DNA from: Chinchilla lanigera
Taxonomy: Eukaryota; Chordata; Mammalia; Rodentia; Chinchillidae
Direction: 5' to 3'
Assembly: GCF_000276665.1 (NCBI RefSeq)
Contig: NW_004955438.1
Span: forward strand, 8,327,661-8,391,660
DNA length: 64,000 bases
The notes beneath the pieces are model-generated. The model was not told the DNA's origin. It did not search any database and saw nothing but the letters and a program-made list of their open reading frames with translations. The position numbers and the translations under genes are program-made. Shown here in pieces: positions 44,045 through 56,770 of this stretch. Position 1 is the stretch's first letter. Every line of letters begins with the position of its first letter.

Positions 44045-44400
44045 CAAGCCACAAGGCTTAGTGAACACCTACTATGTGTCAGGCTGGAAATCCACAGCTG
44101 TGCAAGTCTGGCTCTCAGGTACTGACTCTGCAAAGGGAGAAACAGCCCACCTGGGTAAAGGTGCACCTGAGGGGGGAGGTGGAGTCCAGAGCTCTGGAGA
44201 AAAGAGAGCTGGATTGAGCAGGGAAGATTTTGAGGCGATGACCCTTGAACAGATACCTGAAGAATTCAAAGGGGCCACACAGAACTGAGGGAGGCAGCGC
44301 TGAGTGTAAGTACTGGTGCCGGGAAGGGAAGTTCGTGAGAAGGGTGAAGAGGCCGATGAGGATGAGGAGAGGGAACAAGGAGTGCAAGGGGAAGTTAGGC
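44045..44400 (-). repeat. L2-like ancient LINE 3' part, antisense
   Basis: CACCTACTATGTGTCAGGCTG, then GATTTTGAGGCGATGACCC, GAACAGATACCTGAAG and GAGAGGGAACAAGGAGTGCAAGG fit the antisense L2 order. The minus- and plus-strand frames of about 100 codons here are decay products. Confidence 0.5.
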
Positions 44401-45047
44401 CATCTTGATAACTCTCCTTCTGCTTTAATTTTCAACTAAATATAGGAATAATAGCAATGCATGATTGGTGGTATTTTAAGAGCTACAGCCAACATTTCTA
44501 AAAAGTTTATTTCATGCCCAATTCTACATAGAAGAGTCAGCTAGCTTGCAGTCGTACCCCTCTTCTGTGCCCCAGGGTCCTGGCCATGAACTGCACTTGC
44601 CAAGCTCCCTGCCTCCCCATGGCCCCCTGAGTGGCCCCAGTAGAGGCTCGAAGACAGAGCTGGGCTATTTCCTCCTACTTCTCTCCTACACTGGTGCTGC
44701 ACTTCTGGCAGTAGCTGCACTTGCCCTAGAATATAGCCTCTCCCAGGAAGTCCTTCTTCCACGCTTCCAGCTCTCTTGGACTCTTTCCACGTTCTTGCCT
44801 CTGTTTGCCAGTCTGTCTTGTGGACAGCAACTGCTCTCCACCATTGTTGCCTACTTCAGGGCAGCACCATCCCTCAAGTGTTTGTTGGATTTGTTTCTTA
44901 GGCTCTCACCATCACCTTTATAGTAGTGTCGTTACAGTCTCTTCATTTGGGGGAGTTGACAAAAAGTAGAACTAGCCTATGCATTAGGTCAAATGCTTAT
45001 CATTTTCTTTCTGCAGTGAGAACACTGGAAATCTGCACTTCAGTGAT
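44401..45047. other. Unassigned sequence, possible plus-strand L2 remnant
   Basis: CCTCTCCCAGGAAGTCCTTC and CAGCACCATCCCTCAAGTG loosely resemble L2 3' text. A 125-codon frame at 44546-44923 has a hydrophobic middle but no family match I recognise. Confidence 0.3.
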
Positions 45048-45230
45048 TTTTTTCTTTTTTCTTTTAAAGAGAATAAAAGAACCAATAAAAATGATACAGA
45101 ATTTCAGAACAAGGTGATAGGAAATTAACAATGGTTATTATATTGCCTATCATTATCTTCAAAGTAGTTGCTCAGATTACCAGATACAGACATGCAAAGT
45201 GTGCAATACATTGTTATTCACCAGCCACTG
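45048..45230 (-). repeat. L1 3'UTR fragment, antisense
   Basis: T-rich run, then AAAGAGAATAAAAGAACC, then ACAGAATTTCAGAACAAGGTG and AACAATGGTTATTATATTGC. It matches 33530-33640 closely (ACAGAATTTCAGACAAGGTG, GATAGGAAATTAACAA). A short 3' end insertion; TSD not identified. Confidence 0.75.
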
Positions 45231-45640
45231 TGTAGCCCAGCAGATATGCATGACTGCAACTAGAGCCAGCCCACGCACTCCAGGACAACTTCCTCCTTAC
45301 AGAATCCTTAACTTCATGCACTTTGCCATCCAAGGGCTGGTTCACAGGTTCTGGAGATTAGCATATAAAGCTGAATTTTGAGGGTTTGCCTTCCAACCCA
45401 CTGTCCATGCATCTTGTCCTATTTTTAGCCATCTTCATAGTCCACAGCCCTCTCTCATGTTCCAGCCTGCGCCTTTGTGCCTCCCCTTACATTTTAAACC
45501 TTTTACCCTGCCCAGATTGAGGTGTTAGAATGCTTCTGTCCATTTTTTTTTCTTCAATTATTCTAAGTCTGAGCAATTCCTTAGTATAACCCCAGGAAAA
45601 TTTCTCCTGTTTTAAATATTTAATTATTTACTTATAATAG
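45231..45640. other. Unique sequence, nothing recognised
   Basis: No gene or repeat family recognised. Confidence 0.35.
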
Positions 45641-45810
45641 TACAGTGCTGGCAAATAAAATCAGGGCCTTTTCACTGAACTGCACCCTCAATCTTTTTTT
45701 TTTTTTTAGGATAAGAGCTCACTCACTAATCAGTAAATTACTTAGCTTGGATTTAAACTTGGAATCCTCTTACCTCAGTCTTCTAGATTGCTGGGGTTCA
45801 TCTTCCTATT
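45641..45810 (-). repeat. Dimeric SINE remnant (B1-like joined to ID-like), antisense
   Basis: An antisense ID-like stretch (CAGGGCCTTTTCACTGAACTGCACCC) is followed by a T-run at 45694-45707 and then B1-like antisense sequence (AAGAGCTCACTCAC..., TTAGCTTGGATTTAAACTTGG, CCTCAGTCTTCTAGATTGCTGGGG). On the minus strand this is B1 then ID. Fused B1-ID SINEs are known in several rodent families. Adjacent independent insertions are the alternative. Confidence 0.5.
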
Positions 45811-47987
45811 TCTTGATCCCAAATTGCTTTGCTTAGTAATACAAAAGGTATTCAAGATGTTTCTAGAATTTTCTAGTAAAAGAAAAAGCCTAGAGTATTA
45901 TTTTATTACTACATCACCTGGAAAGTTAGAAGCATGGGGGAATCAGGGACTCTACAGCATCCCTTTATATTAACACCACTGAATATGAATATCTCACTGT
46001 ATATACTACAGATCTTCGGCATAAGCTTTATTCAGGTGAAGTTCTGCAGATTCATCAGACCCAAGTTTTATATGATGAATTTTTATACATTTCATTGTAA
46101 TAAAGAAAGAAAACTTCCTAAATGTGCATACATCTTTTCTGAAGTACCTACCTAATAGTCCTCATTTATTTTAAATCACTTGATTAGAGATTTGGATACT
46201 CTAGTATAGAGAAGAGAGTGATCTATTTTTTTGCATTTCTTGTTCCCCCTCCAAGGTAAAGGACACAGTTCAACTAAGGACATTTGCAAAGCTCCACTTC
46301 CATGTCCAGTAAGTGAAGGAAAGTGTCTGTCTCTCTCTCAGCTAGAAAGCTTTCATTCCACATTGACCTCTGCCTCCACGCTTTATGTCAGACTGACAAA
46401 TGATGCTTTCCTTGATCAAAATGCTTTTATAAAAGTTCAAAATATTACATTGTACTCAAATTGATTTTTAAAAAAATACCTACCATCTTTAGACCAGCAT
46501 TTGTAAATTACTTTAGCTTTTCTTCAAGAATTCAGAGGAGACTAAGATTGCTTGTTTCTTCTCATCTGACTTCATTTCAGACTCATGTTGTGCACAGCAG
46601 GGGTAAGGAGGCACCATAAAAGAGGAAGGGAAAATAAACCAGATGATCAGTCAGATGGCTGGGGTGGTGGTATTTGTTTTCCTTTAACCTAGTAATCCAG
46701 GTGCTAATTATTGTGCCAACCTGCCTACAGGTGGCACAAAGATAAACTGTGATCAAAGCCTAACACTGTGAATTTTAATAAATAAAAGTTATTTGTTCAC
46801 AAGTTTCTTCAGGATTTCAGTCCTGGCTCTATAATGAACATTTCTAATTGTTTCTAGTGTGACATTGTCTTTTATAATTTCTGTTGAATATGCCCTCCAC
46901 TTTTTCCATTTAGTTTTGTCTGTTCATCTATTCCCGGTACCACCTGTTATAAGAACTGCTACTTCTCCAGACCCCAGAAAATTGTATTCCCTGTGCAAAT
47001 TTTTAAAATAACATCTCTGTAAATGCTACAGCTTCCATCAAACTGCTGGTAGCCTTCTGGGCTTAAGACACTGTCATGGTAATTTCTCTACAGAAAACGG
47101 GTTTTGAACTAAGTAATTCGGAGGGCTAATCTTGATTTGGCTTTTGCTGCAGAAGTTGCAGCCCTAGGGAAGTAATTTCATTCCTACGTTTAAAACTGCA
47201 ATTATTGTATCTGCCGCTTGCCTTCAGGACATAAAATTACTAGATAAATCCACTCAGTTATGGACCTACTCACACTTGGGAAATGTAGAAAGTGCTAACA
47301 TTTATTTTAAATTGCTGTCTGCCTTGGCCAGCCAGGACTGGCAGGTTTTCTCCTTGGACTGCCAGAGGAGATCCAGGCAGGAGCAGCTACACCCTACACA
47401 GGCTTAAACTCTCCAAGGACCCTTTGTCCAACTGGGAAATGGAGGAAGACATACATGCATTTGGGAGCAAACTAGTCCAGAAAAGCAGATGGTAAATTCT
47501 AAGAGCAGGATCTTAGCTTTCAAGCAGTGCTGTGCTGGTCCAAGATCACTGTTCCCTGACTGACGCAGTATTCCTTCACTCAGGGCAGATATTTGCAGTC
47601 TTGAGTTGGGAGACAATACAAGGGTGAGGTCGGGGCTTACTTCAAATGCACGAAGTAACTTTTGTGTACTATTTCCAATGTCCGAAATTTTCAGAGGTCA
47701 ATATTGACTTTCCTTAAGCAATATTTAATTTCAGAAATGGACTCTTGTTACCCGTCACCTCTCCAGTGCCAAGGGAAGTATCTGAAATATAGTGAAAGTT
47801 TAAAAAAAAAAAACATTCATACATACGTTATATATTTATTGAATATGTGCTATGCAAAAAATATTTCACTAATTCCTGGAATATAATAGTAAAGTTAGCC
47901 AGAAAGAAAAGGCCAGAATCATTGTCCTTTTGGGGCTTATATTTTAGTTCACAAGGGTATGAAGATATATATTAAAGCTTACTTCTG
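45811..47987. other. Repeat-poor unique sequence
   Basis: No gene or family recognised over about 2.1 kb. An A-run lies at 47804-47815. Confidence 0.35.
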
Positions 47988-48093
47988 GGGGCTGGGGATT
48001 TAGCTCAGCGGCAAAAGCGCCTGCCTGGCAAGCGCAAGGTCGTGAGTTCAGTTCCTGGTACCAGAGAAAAACCAAAAAAAAAAAAAAAAAAAA
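47988..48093 (+). repeat. ID-type SINE, young copy with perfect 14-bp TSD
   Basis: GGGGCTGGGGATTTAGCTCA, GGTCGTGAGTTCAGTTCC and a long near-pure A tail. AAAGCTTACTTCTG is identical at 47974-47987 and 48094-48107. Confidence 0.97.
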
Positions 48094-48134
48094 AAAGCTT
48101 ACTTCTGATTTTGGAGCCGTCCTGCATGTCACTG

Positions 48135-48330
48135 AGACTTCCAACTTTTACTGTGCACAATTAGGCAAATTACCTAACCATTTTTGCGTCGCATTGTTTC
48201 AGAAAGAAAATAGAGATAGTAATAATTCTTACCTCATTGTCGGTGGCAAAGATTACTAATATATGATTTAACAAACATATAACTCATATTACATAATAAT
48301 AATTAGAACATAAGCTGACACACAATGCAC
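48135..48330 (+). repeat. MIR-like ancient SINE, plus strand
   Basis: TTAGGCAAATTACCTAACC, then AGAAAATAGAGATAGTAATAATTC and TTACCTCATTGTCGGTGG fit MIR (GGGCAAGTTACTTAACC...GGGATAATAATAG...TACCTCATAGGGTTG). Confidence 0.6.
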
Positions 48331-48489
48331 GTTCATATCACGTATCACTGTTGTTCATTTCATTGTCAAGTCATACATCTGGTATCCTCATGTTAGGGAT
48401 AAAGTCTCTTACCTGCTTTCCTACCAGCAGATGACATAACTTTGTCTGGAAATCAATAAAAAAAAAAAAATGCAAATCTGCAGCAAATC

Positions 48490-48760
48490 TATAATGTCCC
48501 TGTTCTCATACAGTATATGTTTTAATAGAGAAACACAGGTAAGACACAAGTAGCAAAATGTAAAGTGATAGTTCTATGAAGAAAAATAAATTAGGTTAAA
48601 GTGACAGATAAAATTCTCACCTCAGAGGGAATGACCAAGAAGACTTCTCCAGGAGAACAGCATTTAATCTGCCCTGAAACAAACTAAGGAGGGAGGCATC
48701 TGCACAGAGCAGAACAGCCCAGAAAAGCCAAATTCTAAGGCTTCACTGGTACAAGGAACA
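48490..48760 (-). repeat. L2-like ancient LINE 3' part, antisense
   Basis: GTCCCTGTTCTCATACAGTATATG, then AATAGAGAAACACAGGTAAGAC, then AGAAGACTTCTCCAGGAGAAC resembles antisense L2 (TCCCTGCCCTCAAGGAGC...AAGACAGACAAGTAAAC...GGCTTCCTGGAGGAGG). Confidence 0.45.
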
Positions 48761-49357
48761 AGAGCAAGAAGTCCATTTTTCCAAAGAGAACAGGATGTAT
48801 TTGAGGAAATTGTAGTGTGAAACTAATTTCTAAAAAGCATTTGCAGGCTAGGATTAGTTTATGCTTCAGCAGGGACTGTGCAATAAATGCACTTTAATTA
48901 TTGCTAGAATGTAATTTTCCAAAAAGTAAAATCCTTACTTCCACACAAGTGTAAAATGAGTCCTTGTCAGAGATTTTATTTTAGTCTTTAATTAATGAGA
49001 AAATCAGTGAAATATAAGATCAGTTTAAAGAACATTTGTAGATCCAGATATTTATAGTCAATTTAATTAGAGAGAATAGGATAAGATTGCTAAAGTAGAT
49101 ACAAAATTGGCTATTGTACTACAGGCAGTAAACCTTTACTTAGGGATAAAACTTTCTTACCAGACAAAAATTACTTGCATTTCTGCTGGGCAAAAAAAAT
49201 CTGTTAACATATAGGTTCACTAAATTGAGAACTTGAGTTAAAGATAAAGAGGGTTTTCGAAGGGTCTCTTCTATATCACATTGAAATGTTATGTATCTTA
49301 CGTTTTGCCTTATTTCAAAGTTTTGAATAATTTTTCTAAACATAATTTAACTTTTAA
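48761..49357. other. Unique AT-rich sequence
   Basis: No gene or family recognised. Confidence 0.35.
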
Positions 49358-49462
49358 GGGCCAGGGATGTAGTTCAGATGTGCAAGCACCTGCCTGGCAA
49401 GTGCAAGGTCCTGAGTTTGATTCCCAGTACAAAAAATAAATAAATAAATAAATTAATTAATT
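49358..49462 (+). repeat. ID-type SINE, older subtype, plus strand
   Basis: GGGCCAGGGATGTAGTTCAG, then CTGCCTGGCAAGTGCAAGG and a B-box region GGTCCTGAGTTTGATTCCC. The tail is (AAAT)n then (AATT)n. Confidence 0.88.
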
Positions 49463-49558
49463 AGCTTGTAGAAAAATGGTTTTGAAGGAATAATGACATA
49501 TATGCATGTCTGCTTAGCATATGCTACTGTATGCCCTCTATACAGATCCAGAAAATTG

Positions 49559-49656
49559 GGGCTGGGGATTTAGCTCAGCGGCACAGGGCCTGCCTAGCAA
49601 AGGCAAGGTCGTGAGTTTGATTTCCAGTACCGGAAAACAAACAAACAAACAAAAAA
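49559..49656 (+). repeat. ID-type SINE, young copy with 15-bp TSD
   Basis: Standard head; tail (AAAC)n. AGATCCAGAAAATTG at 49544-49558 and AGATCCAGGAAACTG at 49657-49671 differ at two positions. Confidence 0.94.
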
Positions 49657-52600
49657 AGATCCAGGAAACTGAACTTCCGTATTCACGAATCTCAGACAAA
49701 TAAAATTCTCTTTCTCCCCCAATAAATCTTTTGTTCCAATTGTCTCTTTTGTTTTGTTAAGCAAGTTTGAGTTGGGATCTTTATTCTTTTACTATAACCA
49801 CCGTCCTTGCTATTAACAAATCAGACCTCAGGGGAACAGCTCCTTGAGTTCATTGTGTTCCAGAATTTAACCAGGTTCTTAGTAAAAACAATTCACTTCT
49901 TATTCCAAAGACATTACTTTGGCCAGTAGTTTTTTATGTGTAAGGCTAATTAATTCTACACGGATCTGTCCATGCCTTAGAGATCCAGATTCCCTGTAGA
50001 GAATGTACATTGGAATTTTGCACTTCTAGCGAGGGATTTCCAAGGTCCTAGTTCTTCCCAGCTGCGTAAAGGAGGTATAGAGAATGTAAGTGAGCTAAAC
50101 ATTTGTACACATCTTAATCTTTTAAATGGGAGAACATTTCCCTCCCAACTGGTAGCATCCACATTGCTGCTGTTACCTTGATTTTAATGCAAACATGAGG
50201 AAAGAAAACCATTTCCCAGCTTTTTCTTGTCAGGGTCTGATGGGGTCACAAGTCCTCAGCGTCTTTTATCATGTCACTGAAAACACTTCCTTTCTCCTTG
50301 TCTTCCTTTGCTTCATCAGATGCCTGCCTCATAGTTCATTGTCTGGATATTTAAAAGATGAGGCTCATAAGGAAACAATTACCCTCTCATGACAAGGCAG
50401 TGGGTGGGAACTTTTGCACTATTAAAAATGAGAGTACGCATTAACAATTACTCAATATGAATTGAAATGCGTGTTTATTAATCTGTATCCCCCACAAAGA
50501 CCTATAAGCTTCTGTGAAATACCCAAATGGAAGATAATAACTAGCTTCAGCAGCACAATAAATTCCATCACAGGAGAAACTCTAACTGTTCTCTTTTTGC
50601 ACATCTATTCTGTGAAACCCAGGGCTAGATTTGTGCCCTGCAGCAAAATAGCTGATCCTGAGGCAACATTATAAGCTGGGCCTATTTCTTTGACCAGGCT
50701 GCTCTGTGAAGTCATTTGCAATCCATTTTCTTTTAATTGGAAACAAATTAGTACTGTCTGGAGGGAACAATGTGAACATTGAACCAATCTTTTGGTGGAG
50801 CGCACCACAAACAGTACAAGCGATTTTTTTTTTAACACTTCCCTTCTAGCTACAACTTTCGAGCCTCCTATTATTTTATGTGGCCTCTAGGGTTCCACTC
50901 CAAGCAAGCCATTAATGCTAATGTGAAAATCTTGCAATGTTTGGAATAAATTAAGCACATGCTCTACTCTAATTATTTTACAGGTATTACCGCTTTGCTG
51001 GCTAGGTTGTAAGCAGGAAGCCAACTGGAAACTTTTTTAATCATCTGGTAGACATTAAGCTGAATGGATCCCTTTCTGTGCCCGTTGCTTAAAGACTGTT
51101 TAGTAAACAGACTGCACACAGCTAACTGCTCTAACTTCTCTTTGAAATGAGTACATAAATAAAAGGCCACCACCGCTGTGCATATTTCCACTTGCAAAGC
51201 TTCTAACCACAGGGTCGTGCCATCATTAAATGTGTGGGCTGCAGGAGTGACTGTGGAAGGACAAATGTCAATTAGTGCCCATGGGACAGAGGATGAGTCA
51301 GCTACCTACAGTCTGCAGGAACTCCATGATGACTTTATAGCTTCTCTAATTCAAAGGTTATTTTCAAAAGGAAGTTGGGGTTAGGTAAGAGATCAAAGCT
51401 TTCATTTACTTAAAGCTGAGTTCTTCAAGAGATTACTCCTGAGACCCCTTGCATCAGAATTACCAAAAGTCCCTGTTAGACATTCAGATTCCTAAACTTA
51501 ACCCCTACTCCTGATCTCCTGAATCATAATCACTGGATACGGACCCGAGAATATGAATTTGTAAGTATTTCTGGGTTACTCTGATTCACTAGGGTGATCA
51601 GAGTCTGATACACTCTCTTCACTGTTAAGCTTTAAAAATCACCAGGGGGTATTTTTTTCTCACGTCTTCTCCCTAGACACCCTCCCCTGGTCTTATTTCA
51701 TTGCCCAGATTTGCCCCAGGAACCAGGAGGTATAAACTGTATGACCACATTTAAGGGATACACCTAAGAGTAACCCTTATAGAAATGACAGTTAAACTAG
51801 AATTATCAAGTCACATTGTTGAATCATTTTGAAAGAATTAAAAGACTATCCTCCCCTACTGGGGAGAAGTTGTGGTGTCCTGTCCAATAGTTTGATTGGA
51901 TTAACAACTTTTGGGAACAATAACACCTGATTCTCATAAACATTATTATCTCTTGTTTTAGCAGAATGTGTCAGGATTGTAAAAATAAGTTTGTAACTTG
52001 AGCTTTAGTCTCAGGCCTTGGAATCTGAATGCTTTGAGCAGAGCACAAGGAAGTATGCAGAACCCTATTGATTTCCATCTCTAGTAGCAATACAGGAACT
52101 ACCTGTAACTTTAAGATTTGAAAATTCTAACTCAATTCCTTTCTATTTTAACTCCAATTTAAATTTTTGTTACATCTTTGTTTTTACAGGCATAATGTAT
52201 GCTCAGTAAAACATTTTTACTTCATGTATTAAATTTCCCAAAAATCTTATATCTGGAGAGATGTCATTTAATCAATGACTACAACTTTTATTTTGAAATC
52301 AAACCATTTGGAACAAACAGAATGTATTGTTCAACTATAATAAATGGAATCATCCCTTAATTTTCACCTAGGATATATTTCTTAAGTATTACAAATAATT
52401 TGTACAACTGTTGTATTTATTACCTAAGCGAAGAAGCTTGTGTGACTTTAAATGATATTTTTGTAGTTTTTTGACATATTTCCATGTACATAATTATTTA
52501 TACTGAAAAACTAGTTCAAATTCAGATTTTAAATTCTGGCAAAATTAGTGTAATGTTGTCAGCGTACAGACATGCATAAAACATAAGAAGTACACAAGTT

Positions 52601-53479
52601 ATGATAACAAAAAATGACCTACCTGTATCAATTCATGTAAATTCCAGGAAGGCAAAGAACAACAGGCAAAACTAGTTTCTTTTGGACAGTAGGGCAAAAA
52701 TGTTTGGTTAGTGTGTTTCTTTAACAACTTTTGCAGAATAGTTATTAAAAGAAAACCCTTTAGAAGCAATAAGAATGCTTTCATTCTGACTTTCTTCAGA
52801 CATAAAGGAGGAGACTCTTGTTGGGAAATTTCACTTTGAAACTCTTCCTTAGAGATTTATTGAAAGACTCTAATCCTCACCAATATACTTCACACAAACC
52901 ATGACAATGGTTTCTAAATAAACACCGTCAGCTGTGGCAGAGATTGTAAAGATGTGCTCTGAATTCTCTTATCCCAACCGAAACCTAAGCCCTGAATAAG
53001 TGAGTACTATGTGGACAAAGGAGAAAGATTTGAATCATACCGTTGTGCTATCGCCATTGTTGAGCTCACAGAGGGAGTATAGTCAAAGTTTAATGTTATC
53101 TTCTTACAAACATAAAAAATAAGAGATTTGGATGGTGAGATTTTTGTGTATCTTTGTGAAAATAAGGTTATCCAAAGAAATAAGTGTTTCCTGAAGATCA
53201 CTTCTTGGCAGAGATTCCCACTGAAAGAATACACACTGTTTTGGAAAAACAGGTCCTTGTCTCTTTGTCATTAACAAGTTTTGAAAAAGTGATGTAAAAG
53301 AAGGACTGCATATGAATTGAGAGTATAGGAAACACTACTTAGTATTGTGGAAGTCGAATTGGTTTCAGCCTGCAGAACAATTACGGTAAAGAAAATGTAT
53401 ACTGAATTCCCATGAATCTGCTTGGTATCACAATTGTAAGAATGGGCAGACCTTTCTTTTTCATATGTAGTTTTCCAAT
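49657..53479. other. Repeat-poor block of about 3.8 kb, possible regulatory DNA
   Basis: No SINE, LTR or LINE recognised, and no coding exon. At 50730-50760, TTTTAATTGGAAACAAATTAG is a homeodomain-type AT motif, and at 50805 ACCACAAAC is RUNX-like. At 51290-51303, GGATGAGTCAGC is AP-1/MAF-like. Motif matches this short occur by chance. Confidence 0.35.
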
Positions 53480-53501
53480 GATTATTCTCATTTTGTTTAG
53501 C

Positions 53502-53610
53502 TTTTTTTTTTTTTTTTTTTTTTGGTTTTTCTCTGGTACCGGGAACCGAACTCACGACCTTGCGCTTGCCAGGCAGGCGCTTTTGCCGCTGAGCTAAGTC
53601 CCCAGCCCCA
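53502..53610 (-). repeat. ID-type SINE, young copy, antisense, perfect 16-bp TSD
   Basis: A T-run of 23 bases, then CTCTGGTACCGGGAACCGAAC and TGAGCTAAGTCCCCAGCCCC. GATTATTCTCATTTTG is identical at 53480-53495 and 53611-53626. Six extra bases (TTTAGC, 53496-53501) lie between the left TSD and the T-run. Confidence 0.97.
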
Positions 53611-53626
53611 GATTATTCTCATTTTG

Positions 53627-56149
53627 AAAAGGGAAGGGACAAAGAATTATCAGGAAATGAAGCACCTAAAGTATTGCTCTAAAATGTATTTGCATTCTTC
53701 CAGTGCCATGATCTCTCTTTACTTGGGGGAGTTTAGGGGTCCAAGTTTCTTGACCCCTGCCTGGCCAGCCTCCGGGAAGTGAACTGACTCTTCTAATGTC
53801 GGGTGCCAGGTTTTCAAACACTGCCTGTTTTCTTTCCCACAAGTCCAATAAGTGTTGTCCTGTTGAGTCATATGCCTTGTCTCACAAAAGAGCCTCCGTT
53901 TCCATGAAGGCTGATACATTCTGATTTCTCCAGTGAAGTCAGTCTATTTCATGGGCAGAGACTGTTAGACCTCAGCCTTCGTACCACACACCTCACTCAC
54001 AAGTGTCTTTCCTTCCTGACCTTTGCAGCCTTGACTCTTAGTTTATTGTTACAGTCAAAAGGAGATAAGCATATGTTTGTCAGGATTACTTCCTGAAAGC
54101 GATCCCATTTTGAACTCATTAAATAAATTGTGACTTTGAAAATACATAAGATGAAGATTATTTTTCTTTCTCCCTTCCTCCAGAAAGTGGTTTGCATTAG
54201 TAGAATTAATAGAACTGCTTTGTTCAACGTTGCCTGTGATTTTCTCCTTTTTTTTAATCTTATGTGATTTATATGATAAAGCCACTTGTGTATTATTACA
54301 CTTCCTCTTGGTGTCCAGACTTCTCATTATCATTAAATCATAGTACAATCTTCTAACAAGTCTGAAATTTAATTAGAAGCATAACTGCTTCATTATGAGC
54401 TCCGGGGTCCACTTCTTTCACATCTGATAGTATCTACTCCTAGACATTAACCCATTTCAGTTATTTTCCAAATATTTCAGTTGTTGGCACACCAACCTGA
54501 GTGTCTCACAAACAACAAAGAAATTCTTAAAAATCTCCCATGTACCTCGAAATTTGCTAGCAGATGAGAAAGGAAAGGAATATAATAGATTTCTAAATTG
54601 ACATTGAGAATATTAAAATAGGTAACATTGAAATATTTAAGGGATAGGTTACAAAGCTTTCCCTCTAAATGTGATAGAATTTTTAAGATTTTATCGATTT
54701 ACCTTGGCTGGGGTAGTAAAACACAGATTCACATAGGCTGTGGGATTAAGCTGAGTCATGTGATACAAAGATTTGAAAGCACAGAACCATAGAGGACAGA
54801 AAAAGATATGAGCCAAGGTCTAAATAACTGAATCCGAGGCGGTATGCAGAATCACCACCCGATACTGGAGGCTACATGCTCCCAAAGGAAGGCTGTGTGG
54901 GCAACACGCAAAACCAGGTGGAGTATGCATGAATGGCCCACTTTACAGTGACTTTAAAATAACATACCAAGTGACTCAGATCATGCTCCTCTCACAGTAA
55001 ATTTCAGCAGGAAGCAGATGCTAATATAGAAAAGTACAAGAAATTTATTGAAGGCAATGTTTCTGAAAGATAAAGAGGGAGATGGAGAAGACCCAAGGAC
55101 AAAACCTTTCAAACACTGTGGATCTGACATCTGTGAACAAGGAGGAAGGAAGGAAGAGTGGCTGGGAGAAGTCCCAGACTGCAGCACACACCTAAAAGTC
55201 CCAGACATCCCCTGGGAGCTCTGCCACAAAGGTCCCCATGGAGGGACTCCTTTATAAACATCCAGAAGAGAGAGGCACTGTGTGCAGCCATAGTGCTGGA
55301 GCTGCCTGGGAAGGGCATGGACTCAGCTCGGTGCTGGGCAAATAGGGAGACACCTGCAGCTACGGGCTGTCTGCAGCCAGCACTTCCCACAGCAAACTCT
55401 TCTCACATCCAGCGGCCTGGTGCACTGCAGGTCTATCACCGCCCTTAACAGCCTTTAGGAGCAAGGCTAATCTCCTTCAGGGGGTGTTAAAGGACCTCTG
55501 TGCGCTATTGCCAGCTTACTCTCCCAAATAATAGACACTGTACTCTTTCCCTAAAATGCTGCTTATTCCCACAGTTCTGGACAGGCTCCTTGTCCTGAGC
55601 TACCAGAGGCAGCAGAAAAATTCCAGTAAGAACTTAGAGGCTCCAGAATATAAAGATGGTAATACTGGCTTGGCACTCCAGAATATTTCATTAAATGTGT
55701 GTGTTACATGAAATTTTTTTCAATCCAGTATGAAGTTTAGAATCTCTGAACCTATCATTATATCTGAAAACACATTTTTAGGTTAGACTGTCTCATTCTT
55801 TAAAGTTTTTCAGGAAATGGGTAACAATTAACAAAAATTCAAAATCAAAGTTAAGCAGCTACTCTTAAGTAATTAATTCCAGAGTCAAAATTTTACAGCA
55901 AAAATGAATGACTAATATGGGAAACTGGTACATTTTAATATATTTTATCTAATGAGTGGTGGGAATTTCAAAGTGCCTACCGATTAGAAGATCTTAAAAT
56001 GACCCTATTTCTGCACAAATGCTTCTGAGAGAGGTAGGAGGCGGCAGGTCATGGTTTCCAGGCATTTTTTGTTCACTTTAATAGAAGAGCTGCTCCTTTA
56101 TTCATTTTATATCTTATGATGTAAGATAAATATTTATGTAAAATACACC
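53627..56149. other. Unique sequence; possible decayed antisense LTR
   Basis: No gene recognised. At about 54985-55460, AGAAATTTATTGAAGGCAATG and GC-richer text after it are LTR-like in antisense orientation (antisense poly(A) region then GC-rich body), but the family cannot be named. Confidence 0.3.
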
Positions 56150-56754
56150 AGGCACTTCTTTGTGACCAGGAAGATAGCAATAAACTATAAAAACTGGTTA
56201 TAAGAATAAAAGATAAAGCAAGAAACTTTAGCAAGTCACTTATCTTGTGGGAATGCTATGGGCTACAAATAAACTATACAATGGGCAGTATATAAGATAG
56301 TGATAGGTACAACTGAGAAAAATAAAGCTAGGGAGGTAGGAAAATGGATATACCTGGAAAATAAAATCTTAAGTGAAATAAATCAAACACATGGGCTTAT
56401 AAACTATACGGTAGCTCTCATTTGAGTAAGGAGGGAACATATAAAGAGCAAAGCAAAGGTGTGATAGAAGAAGATAGGGAAATAGACCTTTTGTAAGTGT
56501 TAAGGAGTCCAGCAACCCTAGGGTGAGGAAAGGAGGGGAGGGGGAATAAAAAGATTTAAGATGTATTGGGCACTTGTGCCAAGTACCCAGAATGAATGTT
56601 AACAGTAAGTGATATAAATGTACTAAATATCATAACAATATGGGGGGGACATAACAAAGTAGGGACAGGAAATCTAGAAACCAGAGGAAGGGAGGTGAGA
56701 AGGAAAGGGGAATAAAAGAGAATCAAGATGGATTATGTACATTATTCACGCCTC
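56150..56754. other. Unassigned AT-rich stretch
   Basis: Short patches resemble antisense L2 (CACCAGGCACTTCTTTG at about 56147), not enough to call. AGGAAAGGAGGGGAGGGGG at 56526 is purine-rich. Confidence 0.3.
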
Positions 56755-56770
56755 AAGATGATTATAAACT

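Noticed and set aside
44546..44923. 125-codon frame with a hydrophobic middle
   Set aside because: Surroundings look like an L2 relic; no signal peptide or family motif could be supported.
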